From an uncultured Roseobacter sp. (GTDB lineage Bacteria; Pseudomonadota; Alphaproteobacteria; Rhodobacterales; Rhodobacteraceae), in contig NZ_CANLKW010000003.1 in the NCBI RefSeq assembly GCF_947491795.1, forward strand, positions 372,001 to 436,000: a DNA stretch of 64,000 nt, in the 5' to 3' direction. Each line of letters starts with the position of its first letter. Within the stretch, counting starts at the first letter, position 1. A model generated the notes under the pieces. The model had not been told where the DNA came from. It saw nothing but the letters and a program-made list of their open reading frames with translations, and made no database searches. Shown here piece after piece: positions 8,388 through 16,926 of the stretch. The translations under genes and the position numbers were made by a program.

Positions 8388-9573
8388 GGCCATCTTCCGT
8401 CATCTCCCATCTGAAATCAGATCCGCACAGCGCTACGAAACGGAGTGTGGTTTCGCCGATACGGATCAGATCCGTATGGTTCAGCTCCTCTGTGCTCAGC
8501 ACAGGGCGGGCGTTGCGACGGATGATGTTCGATTTGCCACCGTGGCCAATGTAGAACTTGTTTTGTTCCTCGTCATAGGCAATCGCCGCATGGTTCTGGC
8601 GTGAGATCGAGTTGTCACCGAAATCCAATCGGATCATCTGATCCTCACCGCGACCGATCATCGACGCACCGCTGAAGATACTGAAAGAATGACCAACACC
8701 GGGGCCTTCGACCACAACCAGCCAGCCTACCGGAAACTTCTCATGCTGCGGTGCCGCAGTGGCTTCGTTGACGGCACCAAACGGATCAGCAGGGTCCGGC
8801 TCAGCACGATTGAAACCCAGCAACCTGGTTTTCACACGACCTGCACGACGGCCAGCGCGGCCTTCGGCCGGAGCGGGCAGACTGGAAAGATCAGCTGCTG
8901 GTGCTGTATCCGGTTCTTGCGGGCCCGTCGCATCTGCCGGAGGCTGCACATTCAACTGATCCCTCGCAAATGCGCTGAGATCCAGACCACCTTCAGACGG
9001 CTCCGGTTCCGACTCTGCGATTTCCCCGGAAACCCGCACTTCTGCAGTTTCTGCGATGTCGGGAGACGTAGTTTCGGCAGGCGATGCGACTTGCTCATCC
9101 TCATCCCCCGGGGCTCCGGCCTCGCGCGCTCGTGCAAGCAGGGCACTGATGTCCGCGTCGTCCGAAGCGGTTTCGCCCTCGACTATTGCGATGTCTTCGC
9201 TTGTTTCCGACACCTCAGACGCGCCATCGAAGTCATCAGTATGGACCTCCGCGTAGAGAATTTCCGGCTCTTCTGCTGAATATTCTTCTGCAGGTGCTTC
9301 CGGCGCATCGCAACCTTCGTGGAAATCATTCGCTCCGAACGCGGATTGGTCCTCCGACGGCTCACCGATCAGATCTTCTTCTGCTTCGCCGGGCCCGGTC
9401 GTAGCGGGGGGTTCCGAATCCTCACTGCCCTGAACCGCAAACGGATCAAGTCCCAGCGGGCTGTTGTCTTCCAGAGACCCGCGCATTGCCTCGCGCAGCG
9501 CGTCCTCGTCGGGTGCATCCAGCGCGGTCGCCTCCTGTGACTGGTTCTGAAATACTTTTCTGAAAAGTGTCAT
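8371..9573 (-). CDS. FHA-domain phosphopeptide-binding protein with long acidic N-terminus
   Basis: In this 400-residue protein roughly the first 240 residues are low complexity, rich in Glu, Asp, Ala and Pro, with many Ser/Thr that could be kinase targets. The C-terminal part (about 282-385) is a forkhead-associated domain with MIGRGED, the NSISRQNHA loop (phosphothreonine-contacting Ser/Arg/His) and IRIGETTLRFV. FHA domains bind phosphothreonine peptides. Placed between a Ser/Thr kinase and a PP2C phosphatase, it should act as a phospho-dependent adaptor or scaffold. The usual NG turn after the conserved loop is replaced by KSNIIRRN, a mild deviation. Confidence 0.88.
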   Translation of the reverse strand: MTLFRKVFQNQSQEATALDAPDEDALREAMRGSLEDNSPLGLDPFAVQGSEDSEPPATTGPGEAEEDLIGEPSEDQSAFGANDFHEGCDAPEAPAEEYSAEEPEILYAEVHTDDFDGASEVSETSEDIAIVEGETASDDADISALLARAREAGAPGDEDEQVASPAETTSPDIAETAEVRVSGEIAESEPEPSEGGLDLSAFARDQLNVQPPADATGPQEPDTAPAADLSSLPAPAEGRAGRRAGRVKTRLLGFNRAEPDPADPFGAVNEATAAPQHEKFPVGWLVVVEGPGVGHSFSIFSGASMIGRGEDQMIRLDFGDNSISRQNHAAIAYDEEQNKFYIGHGGKSNIIRRNARPVLSTEELNHTDLIRIGETTLRFVALCGSDFRWEMTEDGHAASF

Positions 9574-9665
9574 CCGTTCGCCTTTCCTGTTTTTGCAAAA
9601 GCAGAAAGGGTCATCTGCCCGATGCCTTTCCGATGAGAGATTTCGTCTCGTTGCCGTGTCATTCT

Positions 9666-11171
9666 TCAGCCTCCAAGCCCGCCGCGGTGCACCCGGACGG
9701 ACTGGCTGTCCGGTTTGTTCCAGTCCGCAATTCCCTGCTCCAGCATCTGCATCGGCGCACGCGCTGCGGCCTGTACCGGTTCAAATTGCAGGGCCACGTG
9801 GGTGTACAAAAAGAACGAACAGAAAACGACAGGAACGGTGGCGAGGCGCCGTTTGTTGAGCTTTACCTTCGGGAGTTTAACTTTTGGTGTGTCTTCGGCG
9901 TGAGACTGTTCGAACCTGACCCGCTGGGCGGCGGCCACAATTCGGGCATAGGGTGTTTCGCGGGCGGTCGTCTGCGCAGGCCCGTCAGTTGGATCAGCAT
10001 CCGTTGCCCGACGTGCCGGGTGTGCATCCACGCCGTCGGAGGCGAGGATTTCCCCGTCGTCCAGTGAAAGAATTTCCTGCGGCCTGTCCGGTTTCGCCCC
10101 GATATCCTGGGGAACAGGGTCCGTGGCTTCAACCGCCGCCGCAGCTTTGGCAGTGTCGCCGAGGTCTTTGTTGACCCTGCGCACCAGATCCATCACCGTC
10201 AGATCAATAGCCTTATCATTCTGCGCTTCAGCGCGGGCGAGTTCTGTGCGCCGCCGGCGGTCAATCATCAGCGCCCATTCGCTGGCGGATTGCAACCGTT
10301 CGGATGGCGCGATGTTCATCGACTTGTCGATCGCCTGAAGAAAGGCCTCGTCATATTCGGGGAACCTGCCAGCAAGCGGTTCATAGAGATCGGGCTGGTT
10401 TGCCGCGAGTGCGCCAAGGCGCGCCTGACTGTTGGGCGGCGCCTCTCCGGTAATGAGGTGATACAGTGTTGCGGCCAGAGCATAGAGGTCGCTGCTGGGG
10501 GACTGCTGGCTGCCGGCCACGTAAAATTCCTGCGGAGAATAGCCGTCTTTGACCACCAGAACCTGCGACATTACCCGGCTTTTCCGGCTGGCTTCTTCGC
10601 GCGCGGCGCCAAAGTCGATCAGAACAGGGCGCCCGGTCGTATCTACCAGAATATTGTCTGGGGAGATATCGCGGTGCAGCAGATCCTGCGCATGGACATG
10701 ACCGATGGCATCCAGCAGCTTGATGGCCATGGTATGTACTTCATGCGGCTCCATCACCGGACCGCCTTCTTCAATGATCTCCAGCAGATCTTTTCCGTCC
10801 ACCAGATCGAGCGCCATATAGGCTGTTTCGTTATCCTCGAAAACCTGGTGCACACCCACCACGCTCGAATGGTTGAGACGCGACAGGGCGTGCGCCTCGC
10901 GGATAAAGAGCTTTACGATTGACTTGAAATCGTCCGAGTAGTTCCGCGTTCTGGCGCGGACCGTTTTGTTGACCCTCGCGCAGAATGCCTCCGGAAAACA
11001 CTCTTTGATAACGACCGTTCTGTTCAGGCTGTCACGCGCCAGATAGGTGATCCCGAAACCGCCGCTGGAGAGATAGCTGATAATCTCATACTGACCGCTG
11101 AGCAGGCGGCTCCCCGGGGCAAGGGCCTCTGCGCATACCTCTTCGGGCAAATCTGCGTCCTGCGTGCTCAT
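9666..11171 (-). CDS. Hanks-type Ser/Thr protein kinase with C-terminal membrane anchor
   Basis: The 501-residue protein has the kinase domain at about 25-305: glycine loop SSGGFGITY (35-43), catalytic Lys56 in VVIKE, catalytic loop HRDISPDN (166-173), DFG (186-188), and an activation segment with SRVMSQVLVVKDGYSPQE. All key residues are present, so it should be active. A charged linker follows, then one hydrophobic segment (about 445-461, TVPVVFCSFFLYTHVAL) that would anchor it in the inner membrane with a short periplasmic tail. It is the first gene of the minus-strand cluster and probably phosphorylates the FHA protein and/or the GTPases. Similar kinases occur with type VI secretion, but no secretion genes are in this window. 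Confidence 0.92.
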   Translation of the reverse strand: MSTQDADLPEEVCAEALAPGSRLLSGQYEIISYLSSGGFGITYLARDSLNRTVVIKECFPEAFCARVNKTVRARTRNYSDDFKSIVKLFIREAHALSRLNHSSVVGVHQVFEDNETAYMALDLVDGKDLLEIIEEGGPVMEPHEVHTMAIKLLDAIGHVHAQDLLHRDISPDNILVDTTGRPVLIDFGAAREEASRKSRVMSQVLVVKDGYSPQEFYVAGSQQSPSSDLYALAATLYHLITGEAPPNSQARLGALAANQPDLYEPLAGRFPEYDEAFLQAIDKSMNIAPSERLQSASEWALMIDRRRRTELARAEAQNDKAIDLTVMDLVRRVNKDLGDTAKAAAAVEATDPVPQDIGAKPDRPQEILSLDDGEILASDGVDAHPARRATDADPTDGPAQTTARETPYARIVAAAQRVRFEQSHAEDTPKVKLPKVKLNKRRLATVPVVFCSFFLYTHVALQFEPVQAAARAPMQMLEQGIADWNKPDSQSVRVHRGGLGG

Positions 11172-11363
11172 AGTTCTGTTATCGATCCGTAGCCTGCGAA
11201 AACCCGGCCCGGTTTCAGACGGACGGCGGGCAGTGATTTCGCAGTCAACTTACATCAGAAGCTGTGGCCAAAAGATGGCTCAAGATGGGTGTACGCGTGC
11301 CCAGAAATTCTGATTTATCGATAATTTTAAAATACTTACGGGGTATTTTTTGCCAAAAGTGCG
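11172..11363 (-). promoter_or_regulatory. AT-rich presumed promoter region of the kinase cluster
   Basis: Between the kinase start and the bhc terminator lies a mostly non-coding stretch whose distal part (about 11313-11350) is AT-rich. It contains the palindrome TTATCGATAA and an inverted repeat AAATAC/GTATTT around 11329-11348. These could be promoter or operator elements for the kinase operon. No convincing -35/-10 pair was identified. The kinase start codon lacks a strong Shine-Dalgarno sequence. Confidence 0.3.
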
Positions 11364-11393
11364 ACAGCCGGCGGGTGCGTGACCGCCGGCTGT
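11364..11393 (-). terminator. Hairpin terminator of the bhc operon
   Basis: A perfect 11-bp inverted repeat (ACAGCCGGCGG, 8-base loop, CCGCCGGCTGT) lies 35 bases beyond the bhcD stop. On the minus-strand transcript it is followed, after a few bases, by ACTTTTGG, a short U-run. This fits an intrinsic, if not ideal, terminator that separates bhc transcription from the kinase cluster. Confidence 0.65.
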
Positions 11394-11427
11394 ACGTGTA
11401 ATAACTGCCTGTCAGAACAGGAGAATT

Positions 11428-12405
11428 TCAGAGCGCGACGCGCGTCGCCTTGCCCTGCGCCTCCGCCTCCCGCGCGGCAACAGAAGCGACGGCGAGATCC
11501 TGAAGGCCTACACCAGTCCCGTCGAAAAGAGTGATCTCATCGGCGCTGCTACGGCCGGGGTGGTCCCCGTTGATCACAGCGCCAACCGGTGTGATATCTT
11601 TCTCTGCGATCAGCCCGCTGCCCACAGCATGCTGTGCTTCTCCGATGGTGATCGATTGCGCGATCTCATCGGCGAAAACCGTGGCACCCGCGAGGATCTG
11701 CGGGTCCACTTCCTGTTTGCCCCTGGTGTCTGTGCCCATGCAGGCGATATGCGTGCCGGGTTTGATCCAGTCCTTCATCAGCAATGGCTCGAAGGCAGAA
11801 GTAATTGTGATGATGACATCAGCCTGCGCCCCCAGTTCCTCCTGAGATACAGCCTCAAACGCCAGGCCCAGTTCCCCGGCCACCGCGCCCAGACGGGGGA
11901 GCATGTCAGGATGCGGGTTCCAGGCAACCACTTTCTCAAAGTCACGCTGCTCTGCCGCCGCACGCAGCTGGAAAGTTGACTGGTGCCCTGCCCCGACCAT
12001 GCCGAGGACCTTCGCGTCCTGCCGCGCCAGGTGCGCAATTGATACCGACGACGATGCCGCTGTGCGCACGGCCGTCAGATAGTTGCCGCCAACCAGCGCC
12101 TGCAGCATACCTGTATCCGGATCAAACAGAAAAATGGTGGATTGGTGGTTGGTCAGCCCTTTGTCCATATTCCCGGGCCAGTACCCTCCCGACTTTACAC
12201 CAAGCGTCTTGCCTGCGCGGTCAAACCCGGACTTGAAGCCATATAGGGCATCCTCGTATCCGATGGCTTCGCGGATCACCGGAAAATTGTATGCGTCGTC
12301 CCGCGCCATGGCGCCGAATACAGCTTCGACAGCCGTAAACGCATCTGCGCTGCTCACAACTTCTGCACAAACGTCTTCACCAACGATCAGTAATCCTTCG
12401 GACAT
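11428..12405 (-). CDS. bhcD: Iminosuccinate reductase of the beta-hydroxyaspartate cycle (ornithine cyclodeaminase family)
   Basis: This 325-residue protein has the ornithine cyclodeaminase/mu-crystallin fold: an NAD-binding region with GMVGAGHQS, substrate-loop motifs GVKSGGYWPGN and TAVRTAASSS, and ITSAFEPLL. In the beta-hydroxyaspartate cycle BhcD reduces iminosuccinate to aspartate with NADH, regenerating the amino donor. The assignment comes mainly from its place as the last gene of an operon with the aminotransferase, dehydratase and aldolase of that cycle and the divergent regulator. Alone it could be mistaken for an ornithine cyclodeaminase or alanine dehydrogenase. Confidence 0.92.
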   Translation of the reverse strand: MSEGLLIVGEDVCAEVVSSADAFTAVEAVFGAMARDDAYNFPVIREAIGYEDALYGFKSGFDRAGKTLGVKSGGYWPGNMDKGLTNHQSTIFLFDPDTGMLQALVGGNYLTAVRTAASSSVSIAHLARQDAKVLGMVGAGHQSTFQLRAAAEQRDFEKVVAWNPHPDMLPRLGAVAGELGLAFEAVSQEELGAQADVIITITSAFEPLLMKDWIKPGTHIACMGTDTRGKQEVDPQILAGATVFADEIAQSITIGEAQHAVGSGLIAEKDITPVGAVINGDHPGRSSADEITLFDGTGVGLQDLAVASVAAREAEAQGKATRVAL

Positions 12406-12436
12406 CGGGTCTTCCTGTCTTTGTCTTGAAGTGAAA

Positions 12437-12460
12437 CGCGCCCGGGATGGCCCGGACGCG
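12437..12460 (-). terminator. Intercistronic hairpin between bhcC and bhcD
   Basis: In the minus-strand transcript CGCGTCCGGG and CCCGGGCGCG form a 10-bp stem with one G-U pair and a CCAU loop, followed by UUUC. It sits in the 80-base gap before bhcD. It could act as a partial terminator, a processing or stability element, or lower bhcD expression relative to bhcABC. Confidence 0.45.
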
Positions 12461-12485
12461 CGAGTAAGGGTGCGTGCCAGGCAGT

Positions 12486-13649
12486 TCAGTAGGCTTTGCC
12501 GCGGGCAGATACCGGCCAGAGGGTTTCGACCTTGCCGCCCCGCACACCGACATACCAGTCATGCACGTTGCACGTAGGATCGCAGTGACCCGGCACCAGT
12601 TTCAGCTTGTCGTTGACCTTCAGAACAGCATCGGGGTCAGCAACGACACCATGCTCATCCGAGCATTTGACATATTCCACGTCATCGCGCCCGAAGATGG
12701 TTGGCAAACCGCTGTCCACAGACTGTGCCTTGAGCCCGGCATCAACAATCGCCTTATCTGCTTTCGCATGGCTCATCACCGATGTCAGGATAAAAAGCGC
12801 GTTTTCCCACTCACCCTGGTCAATGCGGTTGCCATCCTTGTCCAGGATCCGGCCATAGTCCGCATCCATGAAAGCATAAGAGCCACACTGCAGCTCGTTG
12901 TAGACGTTCGAATTGGACTCGAAGTAGTAGCTGCCTGTACCACCGCCGCCAACGATGTCGCACTCCAGACCTTCAGCCTTCAGAGTATCGACCGCATCCT
13001 GCACCATATCGATAGCAATCTGCGTCTTGGCCTTGCGCTCGTCGTAGGAATCAAGGTGCTGCATCGCGCCCTGATAGGCCTGGATACCGGCGAATTTCAG
13101 ACCCGGTGCGGCATCAATCGCCTTTGCCAGCTCAACCACCTGCGGGGTCGTCGTCACACCACAGCGGCCCGCGCCACAGTCAATCTCCACCAGGCATTCA
13201 ATCTGGGTGCCGTGACGGGTCGCCGCTTCGGAAAGGTCGGCCACATTGCCCGGCATGTCCACACAGCAGATCGTGCGCGCACCAAGTTTGGGCATCCGCG
13301 CCAGACGATCGATCTTGGCCGGCTGAGTCACCTGGTTGGAAACCAGTACATCCTTGATGCCGCCGCGGGCGAATACCTCCGCTTCCGATACTTTCTGGCA
13401 GCAGACACCGACAGAACCGCCCAGCTTTTCCTGCAACAGCGCCACGTCTACCGATTTGTGCATCTTGCCGTGAACACGGTGACGCATACCGTGGCTGGCC
13501 GCATAGTCGCCCATCTTTTTGATGTTACGTTCCAGAGCGTCCAGATCCAGCACCAGACAGGGTGTCTGAATTTCACTCTCATCCATCCCGATGGCCGCCG
13601 GAATGTCATATCCCACTTCGTAGTCTTCAAAGTTTACTTGCTTGTTCAT
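12486..13649 (-). CDS. bhcC: Beta-hydroxyaspartate aldolase (D-threonine aldolase-like, PLP)
   Basis: The 387-residue protein belongs to the alanine racemase/D-threonine aldolase fold. The PLP lysine region is near the N-terminus (LVLDLDALERN then HGKMHKSVD), and the C-terminal part carries the metal-site motif DEHGVV and VPGHCDPTCN. BhcC joins glyoxylate and glycine to form beta-hydroxyaspartate. It starts 12 bases after bhcB with a GGAGAG ribosome site. The set of four genes makes the cycle assignment strong; by itself it would be annotated as a D-threonine aldolase family protein. Confidence 0.93.
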   Translation of the reverse strand: MNKQVNFEDYEVGYDIPAAIGMDESEIQTPCLVLDLDALERNIKKMGDYAASHGMRHRVHGKMHKSVDVALLQEKLGGSVGVCCQKVSEAEVFARGGIKDVLVSNQVTQPAKIDRLARMPKLGARTICCVDMPGNVADLSEAATRHGTQIECLVEIDCGAGRCGVTTTPQVVELAKAIDAAPGLKFAGIQAYQGAMQHLDSYDERKAKTQIAIDMVQDAVDTLKAEGLECDIVGGGGTGSYYFESNSNVYNELQCGSYAFMDADYGRILDKDGNRIDQGEWENALFILTSVMSHAKADKAIVDAGLKAQSVDSGLPTIFGRDDVEYVKCSDEHGVVADPDAVLKVNDKLKLVPGHCDPTCNVHDWYVGVRGGKVETLWPVSARGKAY

Positions 13650-13661
13650 TTCATTCTCTCC

Positions 13662-14633
13662 TCAGCCCAGTGTCCAGGGCAGTTTATCCAGATCCACATT
13701 GCCGCCGGTGATCACCACACCTACGCGTTTGCCGCGAAACAAGTCGGGGTTGCGCAGGATCGTGGCCATTGGAACCGCACAGCTCGGCTCCATCACAATC
13801 TTCATGCGTTCCCAGGTCAGCTTCATCGCATCGATGATCTCCTGTTCGGACGCCGTCAGGACATCCGTCACGAAATTCGATACAAAATGCCATGTGTTTT
13901 CTTTGAGTGGCACTTTCAAACCATCGGCGATGGTATTCGGCGCGTCATCGGCGATGATATGACCTGCACGGAAGGAACGCGCCGCGTCGTCGGCCTGATC
14001 CGGCTCGGCGGCATAAATTTCCATATCCGGGGCCAGATTGGACAGGGTCAGGCAGGTGCCGGAAATCATACCACCGCCGCCGATGGGTGCAATCACTGCA
14101 TCCATGTTGTCGACCTGGCTGAGCATCTCCAGCGAACACGTCGCCTGTCCGCATATCACACGCGGGTCGTTGTAGGGATGCACAAATTCAGCACCTGTGG
14201 CTGCCTGTACTTCCGCGAAAAGTGCCTCGCGGCTTGTCGTGGATGGCTCACATTCAGTGATGATCCCGCCGTAGCCGCGCACCGCCGCCTTTTTTGCCTC
14301 GGGCGCCGTGCGGGGCATGACAACATGGCACGGGATGCCCCGTCTGCCTGCAGCATAGCTCAGTGACAGCGCATGATTGCCGGACGAGTGCGTCGCCACG
14401 CCCTTTTTCGCCACTTCGTCACTCAGACCGAATACGGCGTTTGACGCCCCGCGCACCTTGAATGCGCCTGCTTTCTGAAAATTCTCGCATTTGAAGAACA
14501 GTTCCGCACCGGTCAGCTCATTGAAGTAGCTGGACGTCAGAACGGGCGTTTCGTGTATATAGGGCTTGATGCGCGCGTGCGCAGCACGCACATCCTCGAT
14601 TGTGAGGTCAGGCCCGGTTCTCTGATCCAGCAT
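13662..14633 (-). CDS. bhcB: Beta-hydroxyaspartate dehydratase (threonine dehydratase-like, PLP)
   Basis: A fold-type II PLP enzyme of 323 residues. The PLP-binding Lys is in FKCENFQKAGAFKVRGA, SSGNHALSLSYA holds the substrate loop, and GGGGMISG is the phosphate-binding glycine loop. BhcB dehydrates beta-hydroxyaspartate to iminosuccinate. The ATG at 14633 has a GAGGGAG site; the longer frame back to 14756 would run through the end of bhcA. Ten bases separate it from bhcA. It resembles serine racemase/threonine dehydratase, and the operon decides the role. Confidence 0.93.
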   Translation of the reverse strand: MLDQRTGPDLTIEDVRAAHARIKPYIHETPVLTSSYFNELTGAELFFKCENFQKAGAFKVRGASNAVFGLSDEVAKKGVATHSSGNHALSLSYAAGRRGIPCHVVMPRTAPEAKKAAVRGYGGIITECEPSTTSREALFAEVQAATGAEFVHPYNDPRVICGQATCSLEMLSQVDNMDAVIAPIGGGGMISGTCLTLSNLAPDMEIYAAEPDQADDAARSFRAGHIIADDAPNTIADGLKVPLKENTWHFVSNFVTDVLTASEQEIIDAMKLTWERMKIVMEPSCAVPMATILRNPDLFRGKRVGVVITGGNVDLDKLPWTLG

Positions 14634-14643
14634 GATATCTCCC

Positions 14644-15834
14644 TCAGGCTGCGGATTTAACGGTCGCGCCGCTGTTGGCGCGCAGGAATTCCTGGGCCGC
14701 AGCAACCCCGCTGCCCAGTTCAACAGGATAGTCCAGATCTGCCATAGCCATTTCAATTGTGGCGAGCCCGGACAGCACCATAACGTCCGTCAGGCTGCCA
14801 AGATGTCCGATACGGAAGGCTTTTCCGTTCATCTCTCCCAGTCCGATGCCAAAAGACACACCATACTGGCTGAACGCCTGATCCGTCAGCGCATTGCTGT
14901 CAAAACCCTTGGGTACATAGATGGCGCTAACAGTGTCAGAGTAGAGGTCCGGACTGTCTGCCACAAGGTCCATACCCCAGGCGCTGACCGCGCGACGCAC
15001 GCCTTCGGCAAGACGCGTATGGCGTGCATAGACGTTGTCGAGCCCCTCCTCGAACAGCATCTTCAGGCTTTCACGCATACCGTAGATAAGCTGCAGCGGC
15101 GGTGTATAAGGAAATCCGCCCGACGCGTTCGCCTCCATCATGTCCCGGAAGTCAAAGAACGTTCGCGGCAGCTGTGCCGTTTTCATGTGATCAAGTGCTT
15201 TTTCGCTCACACCAAGGATGGCCATGCCCGTGGCGAGCATGAACCCTTTTTGTGAACCGGACACAGCAATATCCACACCCCATGCATCCATGTCGAAGGG
15301 CATCGATGCCAGCGAACTTACACAATCCACAAACAGCAGTGCGTCGTGGCTGGCCGCATCCATCGCGGCGCGCACAGCAGCAACGTCAGACTTTACGCCC
15401 GTGGCCGTTTCGTTGTGTGTCACAAGAACGGCTTTGATCTCGCCCGCTTTATCTGCGGAAAGGGCCGCTTCGAATTTTTCCGCCGGAGCGCCGCTGCCCC
15501 ACGGGCACTCGATTACCTGCACATCAAGACCGTGGCGTTCGCACAGATCAATCCACTTGTGACTGAACATGCCGTACCGGGCGACGAGCACTTTGTCGCC
15601 TGCACTCAGTGTGTTACAGACCGCAGCCTCCCAACCGCCCGTACCGCTCGCGGGGAAAGTGATGATCTTGCCAGACGCCGTCCCGAACACTTTTTTGGTG
15701 TCCTCAAGAACCGGTGCGAATGTTTCAACGAAATCAGGGGCCCGGTGATCGCGGGTCTGAACCTGCATGGCCAGACGCAGCCGGTCGGGTATATTTGTCG
15801 GGCCTGGGATAAATACGGGGTTCTGATCTGACAT
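14644..15834 (-). CDS. bhcA: Aspartate-glyoxylate aminotransferase
   Basis: A class V-type PLP aminotransferase of 396 residues, similar to serine-glyoxylate aminotransferases. The N-terminal motif is FIPGPTNIPDRLR, and PLP Lys lies in VSGSQKGFMLATG. FVDCVSSLASMPFDMD holds the cofactor Asp, and YTPPLQLIYGMRESL and RIGHLGSL follow. BhcA converts glyoxylate to glycine using aspartate and releases oxaloacetate, the net product of the cycle. I use the ATG at 15834 with GGAGAGGA upstream; an earlier in-frame codon at 15912 lies in the AT-rich promoter. It is the first gene of the operon, divergent from bhcR. Confidence 0.95.
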   Translation of the reverse strand: MSDQNPVFIPGPTNIPDRLRLAMQVQTRDHRAPDFVETFAPVLEDTKKVFGTASGKIITFPASGTGGWEAAVCNTLSAGDKVLVARYGMFSHKWIDLCERHGLDVQVIECPWGSGAPAEKFEAALSADKAGEIKAVLVTHNETATGVKSDVAAVRAAMDAASHDALLFVDCVSSLASMPFDMDAWGVDIAVSGSQKGFMLATGMAILGVSEKALDHMKTAQLPRTFFDFRDMMEANASGGFPYTPPLQLIYGMRESLKMLFEEGLDNVYARHTRLAEGVRRAVSAWGMDLVADSPDLYSDTVSAIYVPKGFDSNALTDQAFSQYGVSFGIGLGEMNGKAFRIGHLGSLTDVMVLSGLATIEMAMADLDYPVELGSGVAAAQEFLRANSGATVKSAA

Positions 15835-15904
15835 AGCGGTATCCTCTCCTGTCTCGCCTTTGAGACTAAACGATAGCGCGGCGATTGCAATTTTCTCGAA
15901 ATCG

Positions 15905-16000
15905 TTTTTCAAAAATGAAATTAAATACCCTACCTGCTGTTTTTAATCATTTAATTGTTTTTCAAAAAATATTTTCAAAAATCAGTTGAAATTATTTTTC
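15905..16000. promoter_or_regulatory. AT-rich bhcA-bhcR divergent promoter with repeated operator-like palindromes
   Basis: The gap between bhcA and bhcR is strikingly AT-rich compared with its surroundings and repeats the element TTTTTCAAAAAT. TTTTTCAAAAATGAAA is at 15905-15920, TTCAAAAAATATTTTCAAAA is within about 15961-15980, and GTTGAAATTATTTTTCA follows. Dyads of TTTCA/TGAAA type fit IclR-family operators. BhcR is known in Paracoccus to bind the bhc promoter and to be released by glyoxylate, so these are likely its sites. Exact boundaries cannot be set from one sequence. Confidence 0.6.
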
Positions 16001-16050
16001 ATTCCTGTTCTTATTTTGGAAACCTGTGATCCCGGGAGGGTCAGCAAGAC

Positions 16051-16926
16051 ATGACAGTACAAAAGCGTCAGCGCGGACGACCAAAATCTCAGTTCCGTGA
16101 GAGCTCTGCCGGCACGCTCCAGTCGCTGGACCGTGCACTGGGCATTCTTATCGGTGTCTCCCGCGCCCAGCGCGCGACCCTGACAGATCTGTCGATGTCG
16201 CTTGGCGTTCCGACAGCGACAACCCACCGTATTCTGACGACGCTGCAGAAACATGGCTTCGTTGCCTTTGATGAAGAGCATCAGGACTGGTCAGTCGGCA
16301 TTGAGGCCTACCGCGTCGGCGCGAGCTTTATGAACAGAACGAACCTGACAGAAGTGAGCCGCCCTGTCATGCGTACACTCATGGAAAAAACCGGGGAGAC
16401 ATCTAACCTGGCGATCCCTGATGGCGCTGAAGTTGTGTTTGTCGGCCAGATCGAAACGCCCAATCCGATCCGGGCCTTTTTCTCCCGCGGGACGAGGACA
16501 TCAATGCATGCTTCGGGCACCGGCAAAGCGATTCTGTCTGCGCTGCCTGAACAAAGGGCCCGGGACCTTCTGATGGGGGCCGGTCTTACTGCTTTTACGG
16601 AAAACACGCTGGTGACACCTGCGGCTCTTTTTGAAGACCTGAAAGGCACCCGTGCGCGTGGCTGGTCATTTGACAAAGAAGAGCGCTATGACGGGATGTC
16701 CTGCATCGGAGCGGTCATTTTCGACGAACACGCCGAGCCCTGTGCAGGCGTTTCAATATCCGGCCCGAGCACCCGTTTTGATGCCGTCCGGGTACCTGAA
16801 CTGGGCAGCATCGTTTCTGGTGCAGCGCAGGAAATCACGCGGCTAATCGGCGGCAGAAAACCGGGAATCGCCGGATACGGCGACCATAATCCCACAACGG
16901 AAAACCGCTCAATTCAAATAACTTAA
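16051..16926 (+). CDS. bhcR: IclR-family regulator of the beta-hydroxyaspartate cycle
   Basis: This 291-residue protein has an N-terminal winged helix (about 20-75, with LTDLSMSLGVPTATTHRIL) and a C-terminal IclR effector domain with MHASGTGKAILSAL, FDKEERYDGMSCIGAVIF and SISGPSTRF. BhcR senses glyoxylate in the characterised system and controls bhcABCD; it is divergently placed here exactly as there. The basic N-terminal extension (QKRQRGRPKSQ) may help DNA binding. A GGGAGG site precedes the ATG. The downstream TRAP operon may also be under its control, which is inference. Confidence 0.92.
   Translation: MTVQKRQRGRPKSQFRESSAGTLQSLDRALGILIGVSRAQRATLTDLSMSLGVPTATTHRILTTLQKHGFVAFDEEHQDWSVGIEAYRVGASFMNRTNLTEVSRPVMRTLMEKTGETSNLAIPDGAEVVFVGQIETPNPIRAFFSRGTRTSMHASGTGKAILSALPEQRARDLLMGAGLTAFTENTLVTPAALFEDLKGTRARGWSFDKEERYDGMSCIGAVIFDEHAEPCAGVSISGPSTRFDAVRVPELGSIVSGAAQEITRLIGGRKPGIAGYGDHNPTTENRSIQIT

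Noticed and set aside
2046..11171. Type VI secretion regulatory cluster
   Set aside because: Kinase, FHA and PP2C occur with type VI secretion elsewhere, but no VipA/B, Hcp, VgrG, TssJ-M or ClpV gene is in the window and the partners here are GTPases.
12474..14366. Long plus-strand open frame opposite bhcC and bhcB
   Set aside because: Shadow of two well-supported minus-strand genes, with no ribosome site or family motif.
13662..14633. Threonine/serine catabolism enzyme
   Set aside because: bhcB looks like threonine dehydratase and bhcC like D-threonine aldolase, but the full bhcABCD-bhcR set gives the better explanation.
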